In this document: positions 17,385 through 26,130 of the stretch, one piece after another | Position numbering within the stretch: position 1 is the first letter of the stretch | How the letters are laid out: each line of letters opens with the position of its first letter | Assembly (NCBI RefSeq): GCF_004402695.1 | Contig: NZ_SOFL01000015.1 | Span: 1 to 47,032 of the forward strand | DNA length: 47,032 nucleotides | Source: Cryobacterium adonitolivorans | GTDB lineage: Bacteria > Actinomycetota > Actinomycetes > Actinomycetales > Microbacteriaceae | Direction: 5' to 3' | Position numbers and translations under genes: made by a program | Notes under the pieces: generated by a model | Told to the model about the DNA's origin: nothing | Seen by the model: only the letters and a program-made list of their open reading frames with translations | The model's database searches: none

Positions 17385-17967
17385 GGTTCAGCCGGCGTGC
17401 CTCCGATAACTGGGCGGCCGCGACCTTGCTGAACGAGATTCCCCGCTGAACGGCCAGCCCCAGCGAGCCGGAGCGTGGATCGTCTGTTCCGTCGTAGGCC
17501 AGCAGCGCCGCCAACAGCGCGGTGTCTGCGGGGCACCCGGGGGTGCGACCCCAGCGGGCCAGGTCGATCGCGGTCCGCAGGGGAGTGGTGACGAGCTGCC
17601 GTCCCAGCGCCCTCGCGTCGTCCCGGCCGAGGCGCACCTCGCGCAGCTGGGTCGTCGTGTCGTTGGGTTTGCGGGTGCGCGCGCTCACGTCGACGCAGAA
17701 CTGATGAAAGTCCGGCTCGGCCGCGAGGCCGTAGATCCAGGCCGCGGTCATCCGCTCGGCGACGGCCCGGCTCGGTGAGATCGAGGCCAGCGCCCCGGCC
17801 CGGGTCTCCGGACCGTCGTGCGCGTCGACGGGGCACCAGGCCCCGGCAAGCGGGAACAGCTCACCGTCGAGGCGGGCACAGTTCAGTTCGGCCAAGGGCA
17901 GGTCGGCCGGGGTGAGCGCGGCTGGGAGAAGGGGAGACATGACTCCAGCCTGCGGAGCCGTCGGCAC
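17371..17967 (-). CDS. AbiEi-like (type IV antitoxin family) protein
   Basis: A 198-residue protein with a C-terminal part reading TTPLRTAIDLARW, a pattern seen in the actinobacterial proteins annotated as type IV toxin-antitoxin AbiEi family. An internal segment AERMTAAWIYGL also fits. No helix-turn-helix is obvious at the N-terminus and no AbiEii nucleotidyltransferase toxin is adjacent, so a working toxin-antitoxin pair is not supported. The start is uncertain: GTG at 17967 gives 198 residues, while ATG at 17940 gives 189. The 3' end overlaps the rel 3' end by 14 bases in convergent orientation. Confidence 0.55.
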   Translation of the reverse strand: MPTAPQAGVMSPLLPAALTPADLPLAELNCARLDGELFPLAGAWCPVDAHDGPETRAGALASISPSRAVAERMTAAWIYGLAAEPDFHQFCVDVSARTRKPNDTTTQLREVRLGRDDARALGRQLVTTPLRTAIDLARWGRTPGCPADTALLAALLAYDGTDDPRSGSLGLAVQRGISFSKVAAAQLSEARRLNLSRR

Positions 17968-18048
17968 CCGCCGAAACGGGACCGGGAATCTGTGGACAGA
18001 TTCCGATCCCGTTTTCCATGTGCACTTCTCGCTGCGCGGTACGACTCG

Positions 18049-19290
18049 CTACTGGCCGATGGCCTTCAGCCAGGCCTTGCGGGTCTCGAGCGCCTCGGTC
18101 GCGTCCTTGATCTTGCGCGCGTCCTTGGTCTCCTGCGCGGCGGCCAGCTCGGCCTCGAGCTTGGCGATCGCGTCGTGCAGCTGACCGGCGAGGCCTTCGG
18201 CGCGGGCCTTGGTCTCGGGGTTGTTGCGCTTCCAGTGGTCGTCGTCGAGCTTCCGCACGGCGGCTTCCACCTTGCGCATGCGCTCCTCGACGGGCTTGAC
18301 CTGGTCGCGGGGGACCTTGCCGACAGCGTCCCAGCGGCGCTGCACCGAACTGAGCAGCTCGCGGGCCTTGACCCGGTCCGTTTCGGTGAGCAGGGTCTCG
18401 GCTTCGGTGAGCAGTTCGAGCTTGACGACCAGGTTGCCGGCGAACTCCTCGTTGTCCTGCGCGTCGATCTCGGACTTCACCGAGTAGAGCACATCGCCTG
18501 CGGCCTTGAACTTGGCCCACATGGCGTCGTCCTGCTTCTTGCCGGAGCGGCCTGCGGACTTCCAGTCCTCGAGCAGGTTGCGGTAGGCGGGGATGCCGTC
18601 GGCACCCTGGGGCGCGAGCGCCTCGGCCTTTTCGATGAGCTGCTGCTTGCGGTTGCGCACGTCCTTGTGGGCGCTGTCGAGCTCGGCGAAGAACGCCTTA
18701 CGGTTCTGTTCGATGGTGGTGCGGGCGGCACGGAATCGCTTCCAGAGCTCGTTCGCTTCGCCCTTGGGGATGCGCGGGGCGTCGTGCTGGTGGGCCTGCC
18801 ACTTGGCGAAGAGCGCGTCCAGCGCTGCGCTGGTCTGCTTCCACTGCGTCTTGGCCGGGTCCTCGGCGGCGAGGCGTTCGGCCTCTTCGACGATGGCGGC
18901 CCGTTCGGCGAGGGCCGCAGCGCCGGCGGCCTTGGCCTCGACGCTCTGCTGCTCGGTGAGCTCGGTGACCGTACCGCCCAGGGCGCCGAGGCGCTCAGCG
19001 AGGACGGCGAGGTTGCCGACGGCGTTGGCCGTCGCCACAGACTTCGACAGGTTCGCGACCGACTTGGCGATATCCGCGGCCGGGGCTCCTCCCTTCGCGC
19101 GCTGTTCGAGCAGGGTGACCTGTCCGTTCAGCTCCACGTACTTACGTTCGAAGTAGGCCAGTGCCTCTTCCGGTGTCGCGTCGGGATACTGGCCGACAGC
19201 GCGTTCGCCGTCTGCTTCGCGCACGTAAACCGTGCCGGTTTCGTCTACGCGACCCCATGGTTGCTGATCTGTCGTAGTCAAGAGCCTCAC
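18049..19290 (-). CDS. DUF349 domain protein
   Basis: The 413-residue protein is highly charged and largely helical, with an N-terminal segment PWGRVDETGTVYV followed by repeated DUF349-like units recognisable by W-x-F/L and R-x-x-W spacing (ELWKRFRAARTTIEQNR, MWAKFKAAGDVLY, RRWDAVGKVPRD). Family function is not established. No membrane segment is seen, so it is probably cytoplasmic. The start may be GTG at 19290 or the TTG at 19281; both follow AAGGTGAGG. It is downstream of the cyclophilin gene on the same strand, with 167 bases between them. Confidence 0.85.
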   Translation of the reverse strand: MRLLTTTDQQPWGRVDETGTVYVREADGERAVGQYPDATPEEALAYFERKYVELNGQVTLLEQRAKGGAPAADIAKSVANLSKSVATANAVGNLAVLAERLGALGGTVTELTEQQSVEAKAAGAAALAERAAIVEEAERLAAEDPAKTQWKQTSAALDALFAKWQAHQHDAPRIPKGEANELWKRFRAARTTIEQNRKAFFAELDSAHKDVRNRKQQLIEKAEALAPQGADGIPAYRNLLEDWKSAGRSGKKQDDAMWAKFKAAGDVLYSVKSEIDAQDNEEFAGNLVVKLELLTEAETLLTETDRVKARELLSSVQRRWDAVGKVPRDQVKPVEERMRKVEAAVRKLDDDHWKRNNPETKARAEGLAGQLHDAIAKLEAELAAAQETKDARKIKDATEALETRKAWLKAIGQ

Positions 19291-19351
19291 CTTAATGATC
19301 TGGTTGATTCCCCGTGCAATTCAGCACTGCAGCGGGCGAATCCCTGAACGA

Positions 19352-19363
19352 GCCAGTACTGGC
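19352..19363. other. 12-bp palindrome in the gap before the DUF349 gene
   Basis: GCCAGTACTGGC is a perfect palindrome about 60 bases upstream of the DUF349 start. It is followed by a direct repeat CACAAGCC at 16-18 base spacing. It could be an operator; nothing else was found in the 19291-19457 gap. Confidence 0.3.
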
Positions 19364-19457
19364 ACAAGCCAATACGCGCACAAGCCTATTGCAAGCGTGC
19401 CCATCGTTCAGCGGAAACGACCGAACTGGTGGTACCGGACCGTTTTCTCCAGCAGTT

Positions 19458-20252
19458 CTACTGCACGGAGAACGAGGAGATGGTGGTCGGAATCAGGGGT
19501 GCGCCGTCGGCTGAGCCGTCCGCGACACCGCCGGCGGCGATCTGGTTGACAACCTGGTCGAGCCCGGAGGTGACCGAGCCGATGACCGTGTAGCCGCCGG
19601 CGTCGTCGGCGGGGATGGTGGTGTCTGCGTAGACGAGGAAGAACTGGCTGCCCGTGCTGTAGCCGTCGCCGCCGGCCCTGGCCATGGCCAGAGTGCCGGC
19701 CGGGTAGACATTGTCGGCCGGCGCATTCTCGATGGGCCCGTAGCTGTAGCCAGGTCCGCCAGTGCCGTCACCGTCGGGGTCGCCGCACTGCAGCACCGAG
19801 AAACCGCCGGTGGTGAGCCGGTGGCAGCTCAGATTGTCGTAAAAGCCGGACTGCGCGAGGCTGATGGTCGATGACACGGCCTGCGGGGCCGCCGCGCCGT
19901 CAAGTTCGACGCCCAGGGGAATGCCGTTGAGAGTGAGGGTGCCGGTCCAGGTGCGGCCTTCCGCCAGAGCGCTGTCGGGGACAGCGCCGGAGTTCGCGCC
20001 CGCAGCGGGGGTGGCGGCCGTGGGTTCGGGCGTCGCCGAACCGGACGCGCTGGGCTCTGGGGTGCCGGGGCCGCCGCCGAAGTAAAACAGCTGGGCGCCG
20101 ACGAGCACGACCAGAGCGACCACAAGAACGCTGCCGGCAACGATGTTGTCGCGCACGCGCCGCTTGACCTGGTGCTCGTTCACGGCCTTGCGGGCCTGAT
20201 ACGCGCGAGCCCGGCCGCGGGCTTCGCGTTCCTGTTTGGTGTTCGGTGCCAC
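19458..20252 (-). CDS. Membrane-anchored cyclophilin-type peptidyl-prolyl isomerase
   Basis: Cyclophilins speed cis-trans isomerisation of proline bonds. This 264-residue protein has a basic cytoplasmic N-terminus, one membrane segment (about residues 38-58), a Pro/Ser/Thr/Ala linker and an external cyclophilin domain from about residue 98. Motifs include CHRL (the catalytic arginine kept, usual F replaced by C), GGPGYSY, LAMARAGG and GSQFFLVY. The GTG at 20252 is chosen over longer readings because GGAGG lies 6 bases upstream and the protein starts MAPNTKQERE as in relatives. It is divergent from rarA. M. tuberculosis also has a ppiB next to rel, which supports orthology. Confidence 0.88.
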   Translation of the reverse strand: MAPNTKQEREARGRARAYQARKAVNEHQVKRRVRDNIVAGSVLVVALVVLVGAQLFYFGGGPGTPEPSASGSATPEPTAATPAAGANSGAVPDSALAEGRTWTGTLTLNGIPLGVELDGAAAPQAVSSTISLAQSGFYDNLSCHRLTTGGFSVLQCGDPDGDGTGGPGYSYGPIENAPADNVYPAGTLAMARAGGDGYSTGSQFFLVYADTTIPADDAGGYTVIGSVTSGLDQVVNQIAAGGVADGSADGAPLIPTTISSFSVQ

Positions 20253-20372
20253 GGTAATCCTCCAGGTGCCGCCTGCGGCGGGAAATCGGGCTTGTCGGGC
20301 ATCATGGCCCGGGTCACTGTGAACTCTACGCATGCGGGGGCGGCGGGAAAAATTGGCGTCGGCGGCACAAAC

Positions 20373-20378
20373 TACGCT
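20373..20378 (+). promoter_or_regulatory. Putative -10 of a leaderless rarA transcript
   Basis: TACGCT ends 6 bases before the rarA ATG and no ribosome binding site is present. The same spacing is seen at aroQ. Confidence 0.45.
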
Positions 20379-20384
20379 GGAACC

Positions 20385-21722
20385 ATGTCTTCCGTCCAAC
20401 CAGGCCTCCGTACCGGCGCGACGCCGCTCGCGGTGCGCATGCGCCCCAAGAGCCTGGCCGAGGTCGCCGGCCAGCGCCACCTGCTGACCCCGGGGTCGCC
20501 GCTGGTGAGCCTCGCCAACGACAAGTCCGGTGAGCAGGGCTCGGTGTCGGTCATCCTGTGGGGCCCGCCGGGAACCGGCAAGACCACTCTGGCCCAGACC
20601 ATCGCGCACAGTTCGGGGCGCCGGTTCGTCGAGCTGTCCGCCGTGTCCGCCGGGGTGCGCGACGTGCGCCAGGTGATGGAGGAGGCCCGCACCAGTCGGG
20701 ACCTCTATGGACTGTCCACGGTGCTGTTCCTCGACGAGATCCACCGGTTCAGCAAGGCCCAGCAGGATGCCCTGCTGCCCGGGGTGGAGAACGGCATCAT
20801 CATCCTCGTGGCAGCGACGACCGAGAACCCGTCGTTCTCGGTGATTTCGCCGCTGTTGTCCCGGTCGCTTCTGCTCACCCTGGAGACCCTCAGCGACGAC
20901 GACCTCGGTACGGTCGTGGACCGCGCCGTCACCGACCTGCGTGGCCTGGCCGACAGGTTCGTGCTCGATCCCGAGGCTCGCGGGGCGATCATCCGGCTCG
21001 CATCGGGGGATGCCCGCAGGGCCCTCACGGCGCTAGAGGCCGCCTCGGTGTCCGCCGCGACGACCGAGGTCGTCGACGGCGAGAAGCCGGTCATCACGAC
21101 CGAGATCGTGTCGCTCGCGGTCGACCGGGCGCTGCTGCGTTACGACCGCAACGGCGACGAGCACTACGACGTGATCAGTGCCTTCATCAAGTCGGTGCGC
21201 GGCTCCGACGTCGATGCGTCCCTGCACTACCTGGCCCGGATGATCGAGGCCGGTGAAGACCCCCGCTTCATCTGCCGGCGGATCATCGTGCTCGCCTCCG
21301 AAGACATCGGCATGGCCGACCCGCAATCCCTGGTGATCGCCATCGCCGCCGCCGACGCGGTGCAGTACATCGGCATGCCGGAGGGTCGCATCCCGCTGGC
21401 CCAGGCCGTCGTGCACCTGGCCTGCGCGCCCAAGTCCAATGCCGCGTACATGGCGCTGGACGCCGCCATCGCCGACGTGCGCAACGGCAACACCGGCCGG
21501 GTGCCCAAGCACCTCCGCGACGCGCACTATCCCGGCGCCAAACGCCTCGGCCACGGAAAGGGCTACAAGTACCCGCACGACGATGCGCTCGGCGTCCTCC
21601 AGCAGGACTACCTGCCCACTGAACTCCGCCAAAAGCAGTACTACACACCGACCGAACACGGCAACGAACGCGACGTGTCCGCGCGCCTGGCCAAGCTGCG
21701 CAAGATCATCCGCGGACAGTAG
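20385..21722 (+). CDS. rarA: Replication-associated recombination ATPase RarA (MgsA)
   Basis: RarA is a clamp-loader-like AAA+ ATPase acting at stalled replication forks. The 445-residue protein has RMRPKSLAEVAGQRHLL near the N-terminus, Walker A GPPGTGKT (residues 60-68), Walker B LFLDEIHRFSK, sensor AATTENPSF, and the C-terminal tetramerisation domain with YPHDD and QQDYLP. The ATG at 20385 fits the family start; the longer upstream reading is antisense to the cyclophilin gene. Confidence 0.95.
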   Translation: MSSVQPGLRTGATPLAVRMRPKSLAEVAGQRHLLTPGSPLVSLANDKSGEQGSVSVILWGPPGTGKTTLAQTIAHSSGRRFVELSAVSAGVRDVRQVMEEARTSRDLYGLSTVLFLDEIHRFSKAQQDALLPGVENGIIILVAATTENPSFSVISPLLSRSLLLTLETLSDDDLGTVVDRAVTDLRGLADRFVLDPEARGAIIRLASGDARRALTALEAASVSAATTEVVDGEKPVITTEIVSLAVDRALLRYDRNGDEHYDVISAFIKSVRGSDVDASLHYLARMIEAGEDPRFICRRIIVLASEDIGMADPQSLVIAIAAADAVQYIGMPEGRIPLAQAVVHLACAPKSNAAYMALDAAIADVRNGNTGRVPKHLRDAHYPGAKRLGHGKGYKYPHDDALGVLQQDYLPTELRQKQYYTPTEHGNERDVSARLAKLRKIIRGQ

Positions 21723-21763
21723 GCACGGGGACCCCGTGTGCTAGCCTTGACCTCGCCTACAAC

Positions 21764-21794
21764 CGGTTTCGTCATGCGGCTGCGTACGAAACCG
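21764..21794 (+). other. Hairpin in the rpsD leader region
   Basis: CGGTTTCGT (21764-21772) pairs perfectly with ACGAAACCG (21786-21794), a 9-bp stem with a 13-base loop, in the 233-base gap between rarA and rpsD. A TTGACC (-35-like, 21747) lies just before it. It could belong to an S4 autoregulatory leader, or be a transcription signal. Confidence 0.35.
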
Positions 21795-21955
21795 ACGTTG
21801 GAGTGGATTCGCCCTGTAGCCGGGCGGCCCGTGGCACCCACCCCTCTGATCTCCCATGACGCCTGTGCGGTTCTCAGATCCGTGCTGTTCCCGGCTTCTG
21901 CCGTCGGACACCGGCGCCCTGGTATCCATTTTTCAGATCCATCCGAAAGGACACT

Positions 21956-22585
21956 GTGTCTACCAAGTCACGTACCCGTAGCAAGACCCGCCTCTCGCGG
22001 GCCCTGGGCATCGCCCTGACCCCGAAGGCCGCCAAGTACCTCGAGAAGCGTCCTTACGCTCCGGGCGAGCACGGCCGCACCAAGCGCAAGACCGATTCGG
22101 ACTATGCCGTGCGTCTGCGCGAAAAGCAGCGCTTACGTGCCCAGTACGGCATCCGCGAAGCCCAGCTCAAGATCGCCTTCGAAGAAGCGCGTCGCCGCCA
22201 GGGCCTGACCGGTGAAAACCTCGTCGAGATCCTCGAGACCCGTCTCGACGCGCTCCTCGTGCGTTCGGCCATTGCTCGCACCACCGCCCAGGCCCGTCAG
22301 ATGGTTGTGCACCGCCACATCCTCGTCGACGGCCAGCTGGTCGACCGTCCCTCCTTCCGCGTGAAGCCGGGTCAGCTCATCCACGTCAAGGCCAAGAGCG
22401 AGGGCACCGAGCCCTTCCAGGTTGCCGCGGCCGGCGGTCACGTCGACCTGCTGCCCAAGCTCCCGCCGTATCTCGAGGTCGAACTCGACAAGCTGCAGGC
22501 CCGCCTCGTGCGCGCCCCGAAGCGCGTCGAGATCCCCGTGACCTGTGAAGTCCAGCTCGTCGTCGAGTACTACGCAGCACGCTAG
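21956..22585 (+). CDS. rpsD: 30S ribosomal protein S4
   Basis: S4 is a primary 16S rRNA binding protein that nucleates 30S assembly. The 209-residue sequence begins with a basic N-terminus lacking the zinc-type cysteines (a C-minus S4), then RPYAPGEHG, QYGIREAQL and the S4 RNA-binding domain (LETRLDALLVRS, ARQMVVHRHILVDG). GTG at 21956 follows GAAAGG. The gene stands alone, not in an rpsM-rpsK operon, and ends with a strong terminator. Confidence 0.97.
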   Translation: MSTKSRTRSKTRLSRALGIALTPKAAKYLEKRPYAPGEHGRTKRKTDSDYAVRLREKQRLRAQYGIREAQLKIAFEEARRRQGLTGENLVEILETRLDALLVRSAIARTTAQARQMVVHRHILVDGQLVDRPSFRVKPGQLIHVKAKSEGTEPFQVAAAGGHVDLLPKLPPYLEVELDKLQARLVRAPKRVEIPVTCEVQLVVEYYAAR

Positions 22586-22630
22586 TCGCCTCCGGCGCGG
22601 CCTGCCGCAACGGAACTGAACTACGCTTGA

Positions 22631-22666
22631 GGGCGGATCACCTAGGTGATCCGCCCTTTTTGTTTT
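22631..22666 (+). terminator. Intrinsic terminator of rpsD
   Basis: A perfectly palindromic 26-base stretch (GGGCGGATCACCT and its complement) is followed by T5-G-T4, about 45 bases after the rpsD stop. Confidence 0.92.
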
Positions 22667-22715
22667 GCATTATTGTGATGTGCCTGTTCCGCCGAATCGA
22701 AATGGATGGTGCCGA

Positions 22716-23081
22716 ATGACTGGTGGAGATATCGCCGGCCTGATTGCCGCTGGCGTTTTCGCCGTTCTGGTGGCGTTCCTCGCCATCCCGTTGATCAAGC
22801 TGGGCCGGGTGTTCGACGAGACCACCCTCGCCATCCGTGACCTCAGCCACAACGTGACCCCGCTGCTGGAGGAGACGACGAGCACCGTTGCCCAGACCAA
22901 CCACCAGCTGGCCGCGATTGACACGATCACCACCAACGTGGCCGAGGTCACCGGAAACGTGTCCGCGATGGTTGCACTGTTCGCGGCCACCGTCGGCGGT
23001 CCGCTGATCAAGCTTGCCGGATTCTCCGCCGGTGTCCGGGCGGCCTTCCTGGCGGCCAGGCCCCGTCGCGGCGCGAAGTAA
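22716..23081 (+). CDS. DUF948 family membrane-anchored protein
   Basis: A 121-residue protein with one N-terminal membrane helix (about residues 5-26), then a heptad-like helix (VFDETTLAIRDLSHNVTPLLEE in part) and a second helical stretch. This matches DUF948, a family of small membrane-anchored coiled proteins of unknown function. The ATG at 22716 gives the membrane helix right at the N-terminus as in relatives; the upstream extension runs into the rpsD terminator. It sits between rpsD and alaS with the small gene at 23185, a common arrangement in Microbacteriaceae. Confidence 0.8.
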   Translation: MTGGDIAGLIAAGVFAVLVAFLAIPLIKLGRVFDETTLAIRDLSHNVTPLLEETTSTVAQTNHQLAAIDTITTNVAEVTGNVSAMVALFAATVGGPLIKLAGFSAGVRAAFLAARPRRGAK

Positions 23082-23184
23082 GTCCACTACGCTGGAAAGC
23101 AGACTGCCAGGACCTCGGCCCGCTGTACCAGCGGGTGCCCCGGCCCAACAGCCACCCATTCCTCAAACTCAGGGAGCACGTGCC

Positions 23185-23406
23185 ATGAAGAATTTCATCT
23201 GGTTAGTCGTCGGCGTCGGAATCGGATTCGTTGCCGCCCACGAGGTGAACAAGACCCAGCAGGGCAAGCGGTTCTTCACCGACCTCGACGCGAAGACTCG
23301 GGAGTTCGGAGAGGCCATCTCCGAGGGCTACCGCAAGCGCGAAGCCGAACTGCACGCCGCACTCGGCGAGGCAGAAGAGACCATCGAAGAGCTGTCCAAG
23401 CCCTAA
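23185..23406 (+). CDS. Small single-pass protein with a C-terminal charged helix
   Basis: This 73-residue protein begins MKNFIWLVVGVGIGFVAAH, a membrane helix with GxxxG spacing, followed by a charged, probably coiled helix (TREFGEAISEGYRKREAELH). AGGGAG lies about 10 bases before the ATG. I know of no named family; proteins like this follow the DUF948 gene ahead of alaS in related genomes, so a shared membrane role is likely but unproven. A possible -10 TACGCT lies at 23088. Confidence 0.7.
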   Translation: MKNFIWLVVGVGIGFVAAHEVNKTQQGKRFFTDLDAKTREFGEAISEGYRKREAELHAALGEAEETIEELSKP

Positions 23407-23472
23407 ACGCTTTCCCCTTTCCACCGCAATTCTCCCGGTCGGATTTTTCGATCCTGTAACAGTACGGACCCC

Positions 23473-26127
23473 ATGCAGACTGCCGACATTCGCGGGCGCT
23501 GGCTCGACTTCTTCGCCGACCGTGGACACACCGTTGTCCCGTCGGCGTCGCTCGTGAGCGATGACCCCTCCCTCCTCTTCACCGTGGCCGGCATGGTGCC
23601 GTTCGTGCCCTATCTCACCGGTCTGGTGCCCGCCCCGTTCCCCCGGGCCACCAGCGTGCAGAAGTGCATCCGCACCAACGACATCGAAGAGGTCGGCAAG
23701 ACGCCGCGGCACGGTACCTTCTTCCAGATGAGCGGCAACTTCTCGTTTGGCGACTACTTCAAGGAGCAGGCGATCAGCTACGCCTGGGAGCTGCTCACCT
23801 CGAGCGAGTCCGACGGCGGATACGGCTTCCTGGAGAAGGACCTCTGGGTCACGGTTTACGAGAACGACGACGAGGCGTTCGGTTACTGGCGCGCGCTCGG
23901 CCTGCCGGAGCACCGCATCCAGCGCCTCGGCATGGACACCAACTACTGGTCCACCGGCCAGCCCGGCCCTGCCGGCCCGTGCAGCGAGATCTTTTTCGAC
24001 CGCGGCCCCGCATTCGGCATCGACGGCGGTCCCGCCACCGACGACGACCGTTACGTGGAGATCTGGAACCTCGTCTTCATGCAGTACCTCCGCGGCGAGG
24101 GCACCGGCAAGAACGACTTCCAGATCCTCGGCGACCTGCCCAAGAAGAACATCGACACCGGCATGGGCCTGGAGCGCGTCGCGTTCCTCAAGCAGGGCGT
24201 CGAGAACATGTACGAGATCGACCAGGTGCGCCCGGTCCTCGATCGTGCCGCGGCCCTCTCCGGCCGCCGTTACGGCGCCGTGCACGAGGACGACGTGCGG
24301 ATGCGCATCGTCGCCGACCACGTGCGCTCCTCGCTGATGCTGATGAGCGACGGCGTCATGCCGTCCAACGAGGGCCGCGGCTACATCCTGCGCCGCCTGA
24401 TGCGCCGAAGCGTCCGCGCCATGCGGTTGCTCGGGGTGGACGCCGCCTCGTTCACCGAACTGTTCCCGGCCTCCCGCGACGCCATGAGCTCTGCCTACCC
24501 CGAGGTCGCCACCGACTTCGACCGGATCAGCCAGGCCGCGTACGCTGAGGAAGAGACCTTCCTGCGCACCCTTGCCAGCGGGTCGAGCGTGCTGGATCTC
24601 GCCGTGGCCAAGACCAAGAGCGCCCAGAAGGTCGAACTGCCCGGCGATACCGCGTTCCTGCTGCACGACACCTACGGCTTCCCCATCGAGATCACCCTCG
24701 AAATGGCCGAGGAGGCGGGCCTCAGCGTCAACCGCGAGGCGTTCGACACTCTGATGGCCAAGCAGCGCGCCATGGCTAAGGCCGACGCCAGGGCCAAGAA
24801 GACCCACTTGGCCGACCTCTCCGTGTACAGCGCGTACCGCGCTCACGGCGAGACTGTGTTCACCGGCTACGACATGCTGCAGACCGAGTCCAGCGTCCTG
24901 GGCCTGATCGTCGACGGCGCCTCTGTGAACCGTGCGGTGGCCGGTGACATCGCCGAGGTCATCCTCGCCGAGACCGCCCTGTACGCCGAGTCCGGCGGTC
25001 AGGAGGCCGACGCCGGCCTCATCGTTGGCCCCGGCTACGAACTCGAGGTTCTCGACGTGCAGAAGCCCGTCAAGGGCCTGATCAGCCACAAGGTGCAGGT
25101 CACCACCGGCGAAGTCGGCGTGGGCGACCCCGCGACCAGCGTCGTCGACCCTGACTGGCGCCGCGGCGCCCGCCAGGCGCACTCCGGCACCCACATCCTG
25201 CACGCGGCCCTGCGCCAGGTGCTCGGGCCGAACGCCCACCAGTCCGGCTCATACAACAAGGCCGGCTTCTTCCGCCTGGACTTCTCCTGGAACCAGGCCC
25301 TGTCGCCGGCGACGCGCAGCGAGATCGAAGAGATCTCCAACAACGCCATCCGTGACAACCTTGAGGTGAGCACCCGCGAACTGCCGCTGGCCGAGGCCAA
25401 GGCGCTTGGCGCAATGGCCTTGTTCGGCGAGAAGTACGGCGAGACCGTGCGCGTTGTCGACATCGGCGGCCCCTGGTCGCGCGAACTCTGCGCGGGCACC
25501 CACGTGGCGTCCAGCGCCGAGATCGGCATGATCAACCTCGTCAGCGAGGCCTCGGTCGGCTCGACCAACCGGCGCGTCGAATCCCTCGTCGGGCTCGAGG
25601 CTTTCCGCGATCTCGCCGCCGAGCGGGCCATCGTGTCCCAGCTCACCAGCAACCTCAAGACGCCGCGTGAGCAGCTTCCCGCCAAGATCATGGACCTCAT
25701 GCAGAGCCTGAAGGCGGCCGAGAAGAAGATCGCATCGTTCGAGGCCCGCGCCCTGAGCGACCGGGTTCCCGCCCTCGTCGCCCAGGCCGGCCGGATCGGC
25801 GACCTCACGGTGGTTGCCGAGGACCTCGGCACCCTGAACTCCGCAGACGACGTGCGGATGCTGGTGACCGGCACCCGGGAACGGCTGGGCGACGACCCCG
25901 CCGTCGTCGCCCTCGCGGCGACCGTCGGCGACAAGCCCGTCGTGATCGTGGCGACCAACGCAGCTGCCCGTGATGCCGGGCAGAAGGCCGGCGCACTCGC
26001 CAAGCAGCTCGCCGGCATCCTCGGCGGCGGCGGCGGCGGCAAGGACGACCTGGCCCAGGGCGGCGGCACGAAGGTGGACCTGATCCCCGAGGCGCTCAGC
26101 ACGCTGCGCACGCTCGTAGCCCGCTAG
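23473..26127 (+). CDS. alaS: Alanyl-tRNA synthetase
   Basis: It charges tRNA-Ala and edits Ser/Gly mischarging. The 884-residue protein has the class II core (TSVQKCIRTNDIEEVG, SGNFSFGDYFK), the tRNA-recognition region, the editing domain with HSGTH (H570, H574) and CAGTH (C673, H677), and a C-Ala domain ending after a glycine-rich loop (six glycines near residue 855). All expected parts are present and the length is normal. ruvX starts 3 bases after the stop, so alaS-ruvX-mltG-aroE likely form one transcript. Confidence 0.97.
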   Translation: MQTADIRGRWLDFFADRGHTVVPSASLVSDDPSLLFTVAGMVPFVPYLTGLVPAPFPRATSVQKCIRTNDIEEVGKTPRHGTFFQMSGNFSFGDYFKEQAISYAWELLTSSESDGGYGFLEKDLWVTVYENDDEAFGYWRALGLPEHRIQRLGMDTNYWSTGQPGPAGPCSEIFFDRGPAFGIDGGPATDDDRYVEIWNLVFMQYLRGEGTGKNDFQILGDLPKKNIDTGMGLERVAFLKQGVENMYEIDQVRPVLDRAAALSGRRYGAVHEDDVRMRIVADHVRSSLMLMSDGVMPSNEGRGYILRRLMRRSVRAMRLLGVDAASFTELFPASRDAMSSAYPEVATDFDRISQAAYAEEETFLRTLASGSSVLDLAVAKTKSAQKVELPGDTAFLLHDTYGFPIEITLEMAEEAGLSVNREAFDTLMAKQRAMAKADARAKKTHLADLSVYSAYRAHGETVFTGYDMLQTESSVLGLIVDGASVNRAVAGDIAEVILAETALYAESGGQEADAGLIVGPGYELEVLDVQKPVKGLISHKVQVTTGEVGVGDPATSVVDPDWRRGARQAHSGTHILHAALRQVLGPNAHQSGSYNKAGFFRLDFSWNQALSPATRSEIEEISNNAIRDNLEVSTRELPLAEAKALGAMALFGEKYGETVRVVDIGGPWSRELCAGTHVASSAEIGMINLVSEASVGSTNRRVESLVGLEAFRDLAAERAIVSQLTSNLKTPREQLPAKIMDLMQSLKAAEKKIASFEARALSDRVPALVAQAGRIGDLTVVAEDLGTLNSADDVRMLVTGTRERLGDDPAVVALAATVGDKPVVIVATNAAARDAGQKAGALAKQLAGILGGGGGGKDDLAQGGGTKVDLIPEALSTLRTLVAR

Positions 26128-26130
26128 CCC

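Noticed and set aside
17371..17967. Complete type IV toxin-antitoxin system
   Set aside because: Only the AbiEi-like part is present; neighbours are rel and a DUF349 gene, not an AbiEii toxin.
17818..19347. 509-codon plus-strand open frame
   Set aside because: It is antisense to the DUF349 gene; its Leu/Gly/Val-rich translation is the usual product of reading high-GC codons backwards.
23203..25239. 678-codon minus-strand open frame
   Set aside because: It is antisense to alaS, which has full domain support; the translation is His/Val/Asp-rich without family motifs.
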